Both the position numbers and the translations under genes were made by a program. 64,000 nt of DNA from Pannonibacter indicus (GTDB lineage Bacteria; Pseudomonadota; Alphaproteobacteria; Rhizobiales; Stappiaceae), in assembly GCF_001418225.1 (NCBI RefSeq), contig NZ_LIPT01000005.1, positions 124,001-188,000 on the forward strand, in the 5' to 3' direction. Positions 1 to 7,979 of this stretch are shown here, piece by piece. The notes beneath the pieces were generated by a model. It ran no database searches. It had not been told where the DNA came from and saw only the letters and a list, made by a program, of their open reading frames with translations. Numbering within the stretch: position 1 is the stretch's first letter; the number at the start of each line of letters is the position of its first letter.

Positions 1-708
1 CGCACCTTTGGCGCCATCTGCACCGGCGCCTACCTGCTGGCCCGCTATGGCCTTCTGGAAGGCCGGCGCTGCACACTGCACTGGGAGAACCTGCGCTCGT
101 TCCGTGAGGAGTTTCCAGGCGTGGATGTGTCATCGGACATCTTCGCCATCGACCGCAACTGCATCACCTGCGCCGGCGGCATGGCATCGCTCGACATGAT
201 GCTGCGGCTGATCGCCATCCGCCATGGCGCGGCACTGGCACATGAAGTGGCGGAAGTGGCCCTGTATCAGAACATGCGCTCGGGCGAGAGCGCGCAGCGC
301 CATGACATCGAGGCCCGCACGGGTATCTCCAATGCCAAGATCCTGGAAGCCATCCGCATCATGGACATGCATATCGAGGATCCCCTCTCCTGCCAGCAAC
401 TGGCGATGACGGTGAACCTGTCACCCCGCCAGCTGGAGCGGCTGTTCCGGCGCCACTTCAACTGTACGCCGGGGCAATACTATCTGAAACTGCGCCTCGA
501 GACGGCCCGTGATCTTCTGCGGCGCACCTCACGTGCCGTGCTGGATGTGGCCATTGCCTGCGGCTTTGCATCCACCTCGCATTTCACCAAATGCTACCGG
601 GAACGCTTCCTCGTCACCCCGACAGAAGAGCGCAACACCTATCAAGGCGGCAACCGGAGTTCACGCAGCGCGCGCATGCAGCTCCGGCAGGCTGCTGTGC
701 CGGTCTGA
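1..708 (+). CDS. GlxA family transcriptional regulator, 5' end missing
   Basis: This is the C-terminal part (235 visible residues) of a GlxA-type regulator, which joins a DJ-1/PfpI-like domain to an AraC helix-turn-helix domain. Frame 1 is open from base 1. The first residues (GAICTGAYLLA, then a CTLHWEN segment) match the end of the DJ-1/PfpI-like half. The HTH half begins with IRIMDMHIEDPLSCQQLA, contains LSPRQLERLFRRHF, and ends with the second helix-turn-helix around VAIACGFASTSHFTKCYRERF. The start codon lies before the window. A strong hairpin follows the stop. The regulated genes cannot be deduced because the upstream neighbours are absent. Confidence 0.9.
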   Translation, partial: RTFGAICTGAYLLARYGLLEGRRCTLHWENLRSFREEFPGVDVSSDIFAIDRNCITCAGGMASLDMMLRLIAIRHGAALAHEVAEVALYQNMRSGESAQRHDIEARTGISNAKILEAIRIMDMHIEDPLSCQQLAMTVNLSPRQLERLFRRHFNCTPGQYYLKLRLETARDLLRRTSRAVLDVAIACGFASTSHFTKCYRERFLVTPTEERNTYQGGNRSSRSARMQLRQAAVPV

Positions 709-738
709 ATCCACCTGAAAGAGCTGAGATCGTGACAG

Positions 739-775
739 CCGCGTCAGCCCCCAGGCTGACGCGGCGCATTTCTCG
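739..775 (+). terminator. Intrinsic terminator-like hairpin after the GlxA-type regulator
   Basis: Arms at 739-749 and 754-764 pair perfectly over 11 bp (CCGCGTCAGCC with GGCTGACGCGG) around a 4-nt loop. The T-rich tail CATTTCTCG that follows is weak. It starts 31 nt after the stop codon. Confidence 0.6.
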
Positions 776-856
776 TGTTGCGAGTATATTTTATCCAAGT
801 ACGCCAAATTTTACCATTTCCTTAGCGAATTGACCTATTATCAGCACTGCAGCCCC

Positions 857-916
857 GGGAACGCGCTTCCCCTTTGGGAACGCACCCTTTGACGTTAGGT
901 CATAAAAGGATAATTG
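857..916 (+). promoter_or_regulatory. AT-rich leader with possible promoter and GGGAACGC repeats
   Basis: The 290-bp gap between the GlxA-type regulator and the next gene is clearly AT-richer than its surroundings. It holds two direct copies of GGGAACGC at 857-864 and 876-883. A possible sigma70-like promoter is TTGACG at 889-894, 16 nt, then TAATTG at 911-916. The repeats look like the -35 element of EcfG/RpoE2 stress promoters (GGAAC), but no matching GTT element lies at the right distance. The assignment is weak. Confidence 0.25.
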
Positions 917-998
917 CCTAAAATTTTACCGGTTTCCTTTACCCAGTCTTGGATGGGAAAAGGCTACTCTAATTTTATTCATATTGCGGAGAGTTCCG

Positions 999-1484
999 AT
1001 GCGTCTCCTTACTGTCATTTTTGCCGGCGTTCTTTTTATAATCTCATTTTTTCCAGCGGCATCAACAGCTTCCGGCGCCCCCACTATACTGACGATTGAC
1101 GGAAAACTCCCCTCTGGCCCCATCGCCATGACAATGGATGAGATTGAGGCCTTGGGGCTGGAGACCATGACAACGGTTACGCCCTGGCATGATGGTCCGG
1201 TAACGTTTGAAGGTGTTCCCTTTGCAAGGCTCATGGCCCATGCAGGCGTGAAAGATGGCACGGTCGAGGTGATGGCCCTCAACAGCTACTTCGTCCAGAT
1301 GCCGTTTGACGACGTTGTTCAGGCGCAAGGCCTTCTGGCAACACGGCAGAACGGCAAGCATATGCCCGTGGCAGACAAAGGCCCTCTTTTTCTGATCTTC
1401 CCTTTCAGTGACAGGCCTGACCTCAAGACGGAAAGCTATTATTCGCGCGCTGTCTGGCAGATCCGCCAGATCACCATCAGGTAA
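999..1484 (+). CDS. Exported oxidoreductase-molybdopterin-fold protein without cysteine
   Basis: A 161-residue secreted protein. Residues 1-27 form a signal peptide (MRLLTVIFAG, a hydrophobic core, then ASTASGA). The remainder, with TILTIDGKLPSG, a TPWHDGPVTFEGVPFARLM stretch and a C-terminal SRAVWQIRQI, resembles the small SUOX-fold domain (Pfam oxidoreductase molybdopterin-binding). It contains no cysteine, whereas true sulfite-oxidase-type enzymes use one to ligate molybdenum, so catalysis is doubtful and ligand binding more likely. ATG at 999 is chosen because GGAG sits 8 nt upstream and the signal peptide then starts cleanly. The gene ends 31 nt before a GGDEF-EAL gene and is probably cotranscribed with it. 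Confidence 0.75.
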   Translation: MRLLTVIFAGVLFIISFFPAASTASGAPTILTIDGKLPSGPIAMTMDEIEALGLETMTTVTPWHDGPVTFEGVPFARLMAHAGVKDGTVEVMALNSYFVQMPFDDVVQAQGLLATRQNGKHMPVADKGPLFLIFPFSDRPDLKTESYYSRAVWQIRQITIR

Positions 1485-1515
1485 CAAGCCCTCCCTCTTA
1501 CTGGTGACTGTTGCC

Positions 1516-3510
1516 ATGACGATATGGTTCCGGCGAATAACTGTTCTACTCTTCATTTGTCTGGCCGCTGCTGCCTTAATCCAGCCCTATATCACAGCAG
1601 CCAACCAGAGTGCCGTCATTCAGGCCAAGCGCTACGACATTGCCTGGACCGGCTTCAACGGCCGTCTGGAGGTGTCGACCCTGCGCGAGTTGGTCGCGCG
1701 CTATGCAGCGACGGGGGACAAGTCCGCCGCAAGCGAAGCGCAGCTCTACTATCAGATCATGATCGGCCGCATGAAAATCTGGAACTCCGGACAGTTCCGG
1801 ACCTTCCTGGAGCTGTCCGCCGAGCGGGTCGCGCGGTTCGAACAGCTGGCTGCCGACCTGGAAGCCCTTGAACCACTGTTCGGCCGGATCGAAGATCCCG
1901 CAGCGCAACTTGAGATCATCGACCGTATGGTTCCGGTCAAGGCCGCCGTCGACCGTATTGGCGGGGAAGCCTATAGCCTGAGCCTCGTCGAGGCAGACAA
2001 GATCCGGGAACGGCTGCAGGCTTCCGTGACGGCCGGCAACTGGCTGACCTATGCGCTTCTTGCAGTCGGCGGCGTGCTTCTGGCCAGTCTTTTCCTGCAG
2101 AACAGAACGCTGGTGGCCGCCCGGGCGCAGGCGGAGCGTTCGGCAGCCGATCATGCCTTCGTTGCCCGCCACGATCAGCTTACCTCCCTGCCGAACCGCT
2201 TGGCCTTTCAGGACTTTTTCCGAGCTGAACTGGAGCGCAAAAGCAGCCGCCCGCTCGCTGTGCTCGCCATTGACCTTGACGGCTTCAAGACCGTCAATGA
2301 CACGCTCGGCCACGCCGCAGGTGATGCCCTGCTGAGCGGCGTCGGCCAGCGGCTTACCAGCATCGTATCGCTCTGGGAAAATGCCATTGCAGCCCGTTTC
2401 GGCGGCGATGAGTTCCTCGTCCTGCTGCGCACGGAGAACGGGCTTCAGGATGCCCGCCAGAAGGCTGAGTTCCTGCTGAAGGCCCTGCGGGAGCCTTATC
2501 ACATGAAACATGGCACCGTGATGGTGGATGCCACGATCGGTCTTGCTGTCGATAGCCCCGGGCTTCAGGACCGGACACAGCTTCCCGACAACGCCGATCT
2601 TGCCCTCAGCCTTGCCAAGGGCCGGGCCAAGGGAATCGTGCAACTGTTCGATGTCGGCATGCGGGCCAACCTGTCCCGGCGGCGGCAAATCGAAGCCGAT
2701 CTGCATCCGGCGATCATGGCCGGCGATATTCTCCCCTTTTACCAGCCGCAGGTGGAACTTGGCACCGGACGCATCATCGGCGTGGAGGCGCTGGCCCGCT
2801 GGACCCACCCTCAGCTGGGGCGCATCGGGCCGGATGAATTCGTGCCGATAGCCGAAAGCTCTGGCAAGGTTGTCGACTTGGGCCGCTCCATTATGCAGCA
2901 GGCCTGTTCGGATGCCGCCCGCGTTCTGGGCACGCTGCCTGTGTCGGTCAATCTCTCCGTGGCCCAGATCCTGCGCGATGACCTGCTCGAGACCGTGCGC
3001 CAGATCCTGCTCGACACCGGCCTTGCACCAGGGCGGCTGCGGCTGGAAGTGACCGAATCCATTCTGATGAGTGACACGGCACGCTGCATCTCGACGCTCG
3101 ACAGACTGAAGCAGCTTGGCGTGACGATAGCCCTGGACGATTTCGGCACCGGTTATTCGTCCCTCTCCTATCTGCGCCAGTTCGACTGGGACGAACTGAA
3201 AGTCGACCGCAGCTTCGTGCGGTCCCTGTCTTCGGACCCGCAGAGCAAGTCGATCATCGAAGCCGTGGTCAGTCTGGCGCGCGACTTGAACATTGCGGTG
3301 ACCGTGGAAGGCGTAGAGACTCTGGAGCAGCAGGCGATGCTGCAGAAGGCTGGATGCTCCAAGGGACAGGGCTATCTGTTCGGGGCAGCCGTGCCGCTGG
3401 AAGCGCTCGCTGCCAAGATCATGGATCAGGCTGGCGGGCACGGGCTTTTGACCCAGGATCCAAGCGGCAGAAGCCGGTTTACTGTCATTGACACCCAGGC
3501 CAGCTCCTGA
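1516..3510 (+). CDS. Membrane diguanylate cyclase/phosphodiesterase (GGDEF-EAL)
   Basis: A 664-residue cyclic-di-GMP enzyme. An N-terminal membrane helix (about 5-26), a periplasmic region of about 150 residues and a second helix (about 176-196) precede a GGDEF domain with an intact GGDEF motif at 296-300 and an EAL domain with EAL at 424-426. The usual EAL residues are visible (SVNLS, VTES, DDFGTG, LKVD, EGVE, KGQGYLFG), so both synthesis and hydrolysis are possible. No RxxD inhibitory site precedes GGDEF. The open frame extends upstream to 1408, but ATG 1516 gives a clean membrane helix and no overlap with the preceding gene. The preceding exported protein may feed a signal to the periplasmic domain; that is inference. 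Confidence 0.93.
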   Translation: MTIWFRRITVLLFICLAAAALIQPYITAANQSAVIQAKRYDIAWTGFNGRLEVSTLRELVARYAATGDKSAASEAQLYYQIMIGRMKIWNSGQFRTFLELSAERVARFEQLAADLEALEPLFGRIEDPAAQLEIIDRMVPVKAAVDRIGGEAYSLSLVEADKIRERLQASVTAGNWLTYALLAVGGVLLASLFLQNRTLVAARAQAERSAADHAFVARHDQLTSLPNRLAFQDFFRAELERKSSRPLAVLAIDLDGFKTVNDTLGHAAGDALLSGVGQRLTSIVSLWENAIAARFGGDEFLVLLRTENGLQDARQKAEFLLKALREPYHMKHGTVMVDATIGLAVDSPGLQDRTQLPDNADLALSLAKGRAKGIVQLFDVGMRANLSRRRQIEADLHPAIMAGDILPFYQPQVELGTGRIIGVEALARWTHPQLGRIGPDEFVPIAESSGKVVDLGRSIMQQACSDAARVLGTLPVSVNLSVAQILRDDLLETVRQILLDTGLAPGRLRLEVTESILMSDTARCISTLDRLKQLGVTIALDDFGTGYSSLSYLRQFDWDELKVDRSFVRSLSSDPQSKSIIEAVVSLARDLNIAVTVEGVETLEQQAMLQKAGCSKGQGYLFGAAVPLEALAAKIMDQAGGHGLLTQDPSGRSRFTVIDTQASS

Positions 3511-3596
3511 CCTGAAAAACAAGAATTCTCTCCCCCGCAAGCCCCCGGCAGGCTACCAAGGTGAGAAAGCACCAGACTGATTCCAGGGGAGCATAC

Positions 3597-5267
3597 ATGT
3601 CGAGCGACATTGAGATCGCGCGGGCAGCACACTTGCTGCCGATGAGAGATATTGCCGCGAAGCTCGCCATTCCGGAAGAGGCACTTGAGCCCTTTGGCAA
3701 GACCAAGGCCAAGATTTCCGGCGAATTTATCGCCAATGTGCAGAGCCGCCCGAAGGGCCGGCTCATCCTCGTCACCGCCATCAACCCGACACCGGCCGGC
3801 GAAGGCAAGACGACGACAACCGTCGGCCTCGGCGACGGCCTGTCCCGTATCGGCAAGAAGACGGCGATCTGCCTGCGCGAGCCTTCGCTCGGCCCCTGCT
3901 TTGGCGTCAAGGGGGGAGCGGCCGGCGGCGGCAAGGCGCAGGTCGTGCCGATGGAGGACATCAACCTGCATTTCACCGGCGATTTCCACGCCATCACCTC
4001 GGCCCACAACCTGCTGGCGGCGCTGATCGACAACCACCTGCACTGGGGCAACGCGCTGGGACTGGACCCGCAGCGCATTGCCTTCCGCCGTGTGATGGAC
4101 ATGAACGACCGGGCCCTGCGCGCCATCGTCACCGGTCTGGGCGGACGGGCCAATGGCATAACGCGGGAAGCAGGTTTCGACATCACCGTTGCCTCGGAAG
4201 TGATGGCAATCCTCTGTCTTGCGACGGATCTTGACGACCTGCAGCGCCGTCTTGGCGATATCGTGGCTGGTACCCGCACGGACCGCAGTCCGGTGACGGC
4301 GCGCGATCTGGGCGCCGACGGCGCCATGACCGTGCTGCTGCGTCAGGCCTTCCAGCCCAATCTGGTGCAGACACTGGAGCACACGCCCGCCTTTGTCCAC
4401 GGCGGCCCCTTTGCGAACATCGCCCATGGCTGCAATTCCGTGGTAGCGACGCAGACGGCCCTGCGGCTGGCTGACTATGTGGTGACGGAAGCAGGCTTCG
4501 GCGCGGATCTTGGCGCTGAAAAATTCTTCGACATCAAATGCCGCAAGGCGGGACTTGAGCCGGCTGCCGTGGTTCTCGTTGCAACAGTCCGTGCCCTCAA
4601 GATGAACGGCGGCATCGCCAAGGCCGATCTTAGCCATGAGAATGTAGCCGCTGTCGAGGCCGGCCTGTGCAATCTCGGCCGCCACATCGAGAACCTGCGC
4701 CAGTTCGGCGTTCCGGTTGTCGTGGCCCTCAACCACTTTACTTCGGACACGGATGCGGAGATTGCCGCCATTACCGCCTATTGCCGCAATCTCGGCGTCG
4801 AGGCCATTCTGGCGACCCACTGGGCCGAAGGCTCGAAGGGCGCGGAAGCTCTCGCCAACAAGGTGGTGGAACTGGCGGAAGGTGGCAGCGCCCGCTTTGA
4901 ACCGCTTTATCCGGATGAAATGCCCCTGACGGACAAGATCGAAACCGTGGCCCGGAAGATCTACCGGGCCGGCCCGGTTTCCTTTGACGCCGCCGCCCGC
5001 CGCCAGTTGGAGCGCTGGCAGGAGAGCGGATACGGCCATCTGCCGGTCTGCATGGCCAAGACCCAATATTCCTTCTCCGCCAACCCTGCCCTGCTGGGCG
5101 CACCGGAAGGGCACACCCTGCCGGTGCGCGAAGTGCGGCTGTCGGCAGGAGCCGGGTTCATCGTTGCCATCTGCGGCGACATCATGACCATGCCCGGCCT
5201 GCCCCGCCATCCGGCGGCACTCGACATTCACCTGAATGCGGACGGTCAGGTAGAGGGTCTGTTCTGA
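3597..5267 (+). CDS. fhs: Formate--tetrahydrofolate ligase
   Basis: Cytoplasmic ATP-dependent enzyme that joins formate to tetrahydrofolate to give 10-formyl-THF. The 556 residues match the family length. The P-loop-like [20 protein letters not shown] and the conserved [20 protein letters not shown] are present, and the product aligns over its whole length with what I know of Fhs (also FtfL). ATG 3597 has AGGGGAG 5-6 nt upstream; an in-frame GTG at 3561 lacks this. folD lies about 1.5 kb downstream on the same strand, and together they interconvert formate and methylene-THF. Confidence 0.97.
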   Translation: MSSDIEIARAAHLLPMRDIAAKLAIPEEALEPFGKTKAKISGEFIANVQSRPKGRLILVTAINPTPAGEGKTTTTVGLGDGLSRIGKKTAICLREPSLGPCFGVKGGAAGGGKAQVVPMEDINLHFTGDFHAITSAHNLLAALIDNHLHWGNALGLDPQRIAFRRVMDMNDRALRAIVTGLGGRANGITREAGFDITVASEVMAILCLATDLDDLQRRLGDIVAGTRTDRSPVTARDLGADGAMTVLLRQAFQPNLVQTLEHTPAFVHGGPFANIAHGCNSVVATQTALRLADYVVTEAGFGADLGAEKFFDIKCRKAGLEPAAVVLVATVRALKMNGGIAKADLSHENVAAVEAGLCNLGRHIENLRQFGVPVVVALNHFTSDTDAEIAAITAYCRNLGVEAILATHWAEGSKGAEALANKVVELAEGGSARFEPLYPDEMPLTDKIETVARKIYRAGPVSFDAAARRQLERWQESGYGHLPVCMAKTQYSFSANPALLGAPEGHTLPVREVRLSAGAGFIVAICGDIMTMPGLPRHPAALDIHLNADGQVEGLF

Positions 5268-5344
5268 GGCGCGGGAGGGATACGCGTTCTCCAGATACGC
5301 CAGACCGGTTGCGGATGGATACATCCTTTTCAAGCCTCCGCAAA

Positions 5345-5373
5345 TCAGACAATAACTATGTCCGCTTGTCTGA
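5345..5373. promoter_or_regulatory. Inverted repeat TCAGACAA/TTGTCTGA upstream of the epimerase gene
   Basis: Perfect 8-bp arms at 5345-5352 and 5366-5373, 13 nt apart, in the 175-bp gap between fhs and the AGE-family gene, about 70 bp before the latter's start. The half-site TTGTCTGACA resembles operators of GntR/FCD regulators. No such regulator lies in the window. Confidence 0.35.
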
Positions 5374-5442
5374 CACCAAGGTTCCGCTGCGGCCTGCCTA
5401 TGCGGCAGAGGCTGTGCTAGTAGAACTACTGGGAACCGCCGT

Positions 5443-6684
5443 ATGCTGCCGCGCCGCAGAGAACTGGATTGTGCTGTGATATCATCCGCCTCTAAGTCTC
5501 CGGCACTCGCCGCCATCAAAGATCTCGATCTGCGCCTGAGAACCTGGCTCTGTGGCGCTGCGCTGCCGCTTTGGCTGAAGGCCGGGTTTGATGCGCAGAC
5601 GGGCCGCTTTGCCGAGACCCTGTCCATTAATGAAGCCCTGGCACCCGCGGGCGGCATGGTGCGCGCACGTGTTGCCCCGCGGCAGATCTACAGCCTGATC
5701 GAGGGCACAAGGCTGGGGTTCAAGGACCCTGAAGCGCTCAACATGGCGGCGAAGGGTATGGCGTACTTTCGCGATACCTATCTTGACGAGCGCGATCTTG
5801 TGATCAACGCCGTAAGCATCGACGCAAAGACGCGCGACACGGCGTTTGATCTCTACAATCAGGCCTTTGCACTTTTTGGGCTCGCCACTGCAGCCATTGC
5901 CTTTCCGGCGTGCACGGCGGATCTGCTGGCACGCGCCGACAGAACCCTTCTGCAGCTCTTGAGAGAATACGCCCACCCGGCAGGCGGTTTTCACGAGGCC
6001 AATCCACCGCGCGCGCCGCTCTGCTCCAACCCGCACATGCACATGCTGGAGGCATGCCTTGCAATGGAAGACGCGGGCGGCGGCATGCGCTGGCGGGATC
6101 TGGCGGACCAGATCGCAACTCTTGCCCTCACCCGCTTCATAGATCCGGCGACCGGTGCCCTGCACGAGTTTTTCACGCTCGACTGGTCGCTGCCCGACGA
6201 CCCGGCGAAGCAGGCGGTGGAGCCCGGTCATCAGTTTGAATGGGCCTGGCTGCTGCTGACATGGGCAAGGCGGCGCGGCCGGACGGCGGAAGCCCTGCCA
6301 GTTGCAGTCAGGCTTGTGGAGATTGCCGAGACATGCGGGGTAGATCCTGTTCGTGGTGCAGCCTTCATGTCCCTTAATGCAGACCTGAGCCCACGCGACA
6401 CAATGGCCCGCCTCTGGGGCCAGACGGAGTGGCTGAAGGCGGGCATTGCACTGGCCGAGACACTGGCCGAAACACCGAATGGAGCGAAGCGGGAAGAAGC
6501 GCTGGCATCCATTCTGCGGGCTGGCAAGGCACTGGAGACCTATCTCGACGTTCCCTTGCGCGGGTTGTGGCGTGACAAGTGGCGCGCGGACGGCAGTTTC
6601 GTGGACGAGCCTGCACCGGCGAGTTCGCTCTATCACATCGTCTGCGCCATCTCCTGTCTTGCCGCTTTCGCCCGCACGTTCTGA
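5443..6684 (+). CDS. AGE family epimerase/isomerase (ManA-like)
   Basis: A 413-residue member of the N-acylglucosamine 2-epimerase / mannose isomerase superfamily, which forms an (alpha/alpha)6 barrel and interconverts sugar or sugar-phosphate isomers. Family-like signatures include RQIYSLIEGTRLGF, the GGFHEANPPRAPLCSNPHMHMLEACLA region with its histidines, EPGHQFEWAWLL and WRDKWRADGSFVDEPAPASSLYH. The substrate (N-acylglucosamine, mannose, cellobiose or a sugar phosphate) cannot be read from the sequence. It lies between fhs and folD on the same strand with a 136-nt gap to folD. A later in-frame start is possible because the first 15 residues look poorly conserved. Confidence 0.88.
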   Translation: MLPRRRELDCAVISSASKSPALAAIKDLDLRLRTWLCGAALPLWLKAGFDAQTGRFAETLSINEALAPAGGMVRARVAPRQIYSLIEGTRLGFKDPEALNMAAKGMAYFRDTYLDERDLVINAVSIDAKTRDTAFDLYNQAFALFGLATAAIAFPACTADLLARADRTLLQLLREYAHPAGGFHEANPPRAPLCSNPHMHMLEACLAMEDAGGGMRWRDLADQIATLALTRFIDPATGALHEFFTLDWSLPDDPAKQAVEPGHQFEWAWLLLTWARRRGRTAEALPVAVRLVEIAETCGVDPVRGAAFMSLNADLSPRDTMARLWGQTEWLKAGIALAETLAETPNGAKREEALASILRAGKALETYLDVPLRGLWRDKWRADGSFVDEPAPASSLYHIVCAISCLAAFARTF

Positions 6685-6820
6685 AGCCGTTCAAAAGCGG
6701 CGGCGGAAAGACACGGAAACCGGCCTGAAACCTCTTTTCAGCGCGGGCCTTGCTGCCTATGGTGCGCGCAAATTCAGCCAGCCGGTGCGCCTGCCGCGCC
6801 GCTTGTGAAAGACATGACCC

Positions 6821-7732
6821 ATGAGCAAGGCAAACCTCATTGACGGCAAGGCGGTTGCCGCCTCCGTGCGCAGCGAAATTACGGCCCGTGCCGCACGGCT
6901 TCTGGCAGAAACCGGCAAGCGGCCGGGGCTGGCGGTGGTGCTCGTGGGGGAGGATCCGGCCAGCCAGGTCTATGTGCGCAACAAGGACCGGGCGGCGGAA
7001 GCCTGCGGCTTTCACTCGGTCAAGCACACCTTGGCCGCAGACACGTCCGAGGCCAGCCTGCTGGCGCTGGTGAAACAGCTCAACGAAGACGATGCCATTC
7101 ACGGCATTCTCGTGCAGCTGCCACTGCCCGGCCATATCGATGAGACCAAGGTGCTGCGGCTGATCCGCCCGGAGAAGGACGTTGACGGTTTCCATCCAGT
7201 CAACGTGGGTCTGCTGGCGACCGGTGCCCGCGATACGGCACTTGTGCCCTGCACCCCGGCTGGCAGCCTCGTGCTGCTGAAGCGCACACTCCAGACACCG
7301 CTCGCCGGCCTCAATGCGGTTGTCATCGGCCGCTCCAACATCGTCGGCAAACCGATGGCCGCGCTGCTGCTCGCCGAAAGCTGCACCGTGACCATCGCCC
7401 ACAGCCGCACGAAGGACCTTCCCGAAGTGGTGCGCGGCGCCGATATCGTCTTGGCCGCCGTCGGCCGCCCGGAAATGGTGCGCGGCAGCTGGATCAAGCC
7501 TGGCGCAACCGTGATCGACGTGGGCATCAACCGCGTGCCCGATCCGGCCAAGGGCGAAGGGGCAACAAAACTCGTGGGTGACGTTGCCTTCGCAGAAGCT
7601 GCCGAAGTGGCAGGCGCCATCACGCCGGTGCCGGGAGGCGTCGGCCCGATGACCATCGCCATGCTGATGGCCAACACCCTCACCGCCGCCCGCCGCCAGC
7701 TTGGCGTGGCGCCGGAGCCGGAGCTGTTCTGA
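6821..7732 (+). CDS. folD: Bifunctional methylene-THF dehydrogenase/methenyl-THF cyclohydrolase
   Basis: 303 residues, full length for FolD, which converts 5,10-methylene-THF to methenyl-THF and then to 10-formyl-THF. The [13 protein letters not shown] segment carries the catalytic YxxxK arrangement, [12 protein letters not shown] is the substrate motif, and [15 protein letters not shown] with TVTIAHSRT form the Rossmann nucleotide site. The C-terminal [17 protein letters not shown] is the family signature. It complements fhs upstream. Confidence 0.97.
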   Translation: MSKANLIDGKAVAASVRSEITARAARLLAETGKRPGLAVVLVGEDPASQVYVRNKDRAAEACGFHSVKHTLAADTSEASLLALVKQLNEDDAIHGILVQLPLPGHIDETKVLRLIRPEKDVDGFHPVNVGLLATGARDTALVPCTPAGSLVLLKRTLQTPLAGLNAVVIGRSNIVGKPMAALLLAESCTVTIAHSRTKDLPEVVRGADIVLAAVGRPEMVRGSWIKPGATVIDVGINRVPDPAKGEGATKLVGDVAFAEAAEVAGAITPVPGGVGPMTIAMLMANTLTAARRQLGVAPEPELF

Positions 7733-7979
7733 GGTTTCCGGTGTTTTCCCTGCCCTGCGGAAGGATTGCCAGGCTGGTCTCAATCTTTGGAAACTATTGA
7801 CACTTCTGCGTCAGACTGACCCCAGGGATTGGGGTATCTCCGGGCTCCCGTATGGTTAGCAAGAGGCTCGCCAACGGCGTCCGGCCGTGCCATACAGGGG
7901 CATGACGCTGCGCTTCGCGCGAGGATATGGGACACGCCGGGAAACGGACCGGCATGAGGTTTGGGACGGTAGCAAGTTG

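Noticed and set aside
1576-3540. 654-codon open frame on the minus strand
   Set aside because: It is complementary to the GGDEF-EAL gene, whose catalytic motifs are intact.
3426-5657. 743-codon open frame on the minus strand
   Set aside because: It covers the complement of fhs. The plus-strand product is unambiguous and this frame has low-complexity shadow composition.
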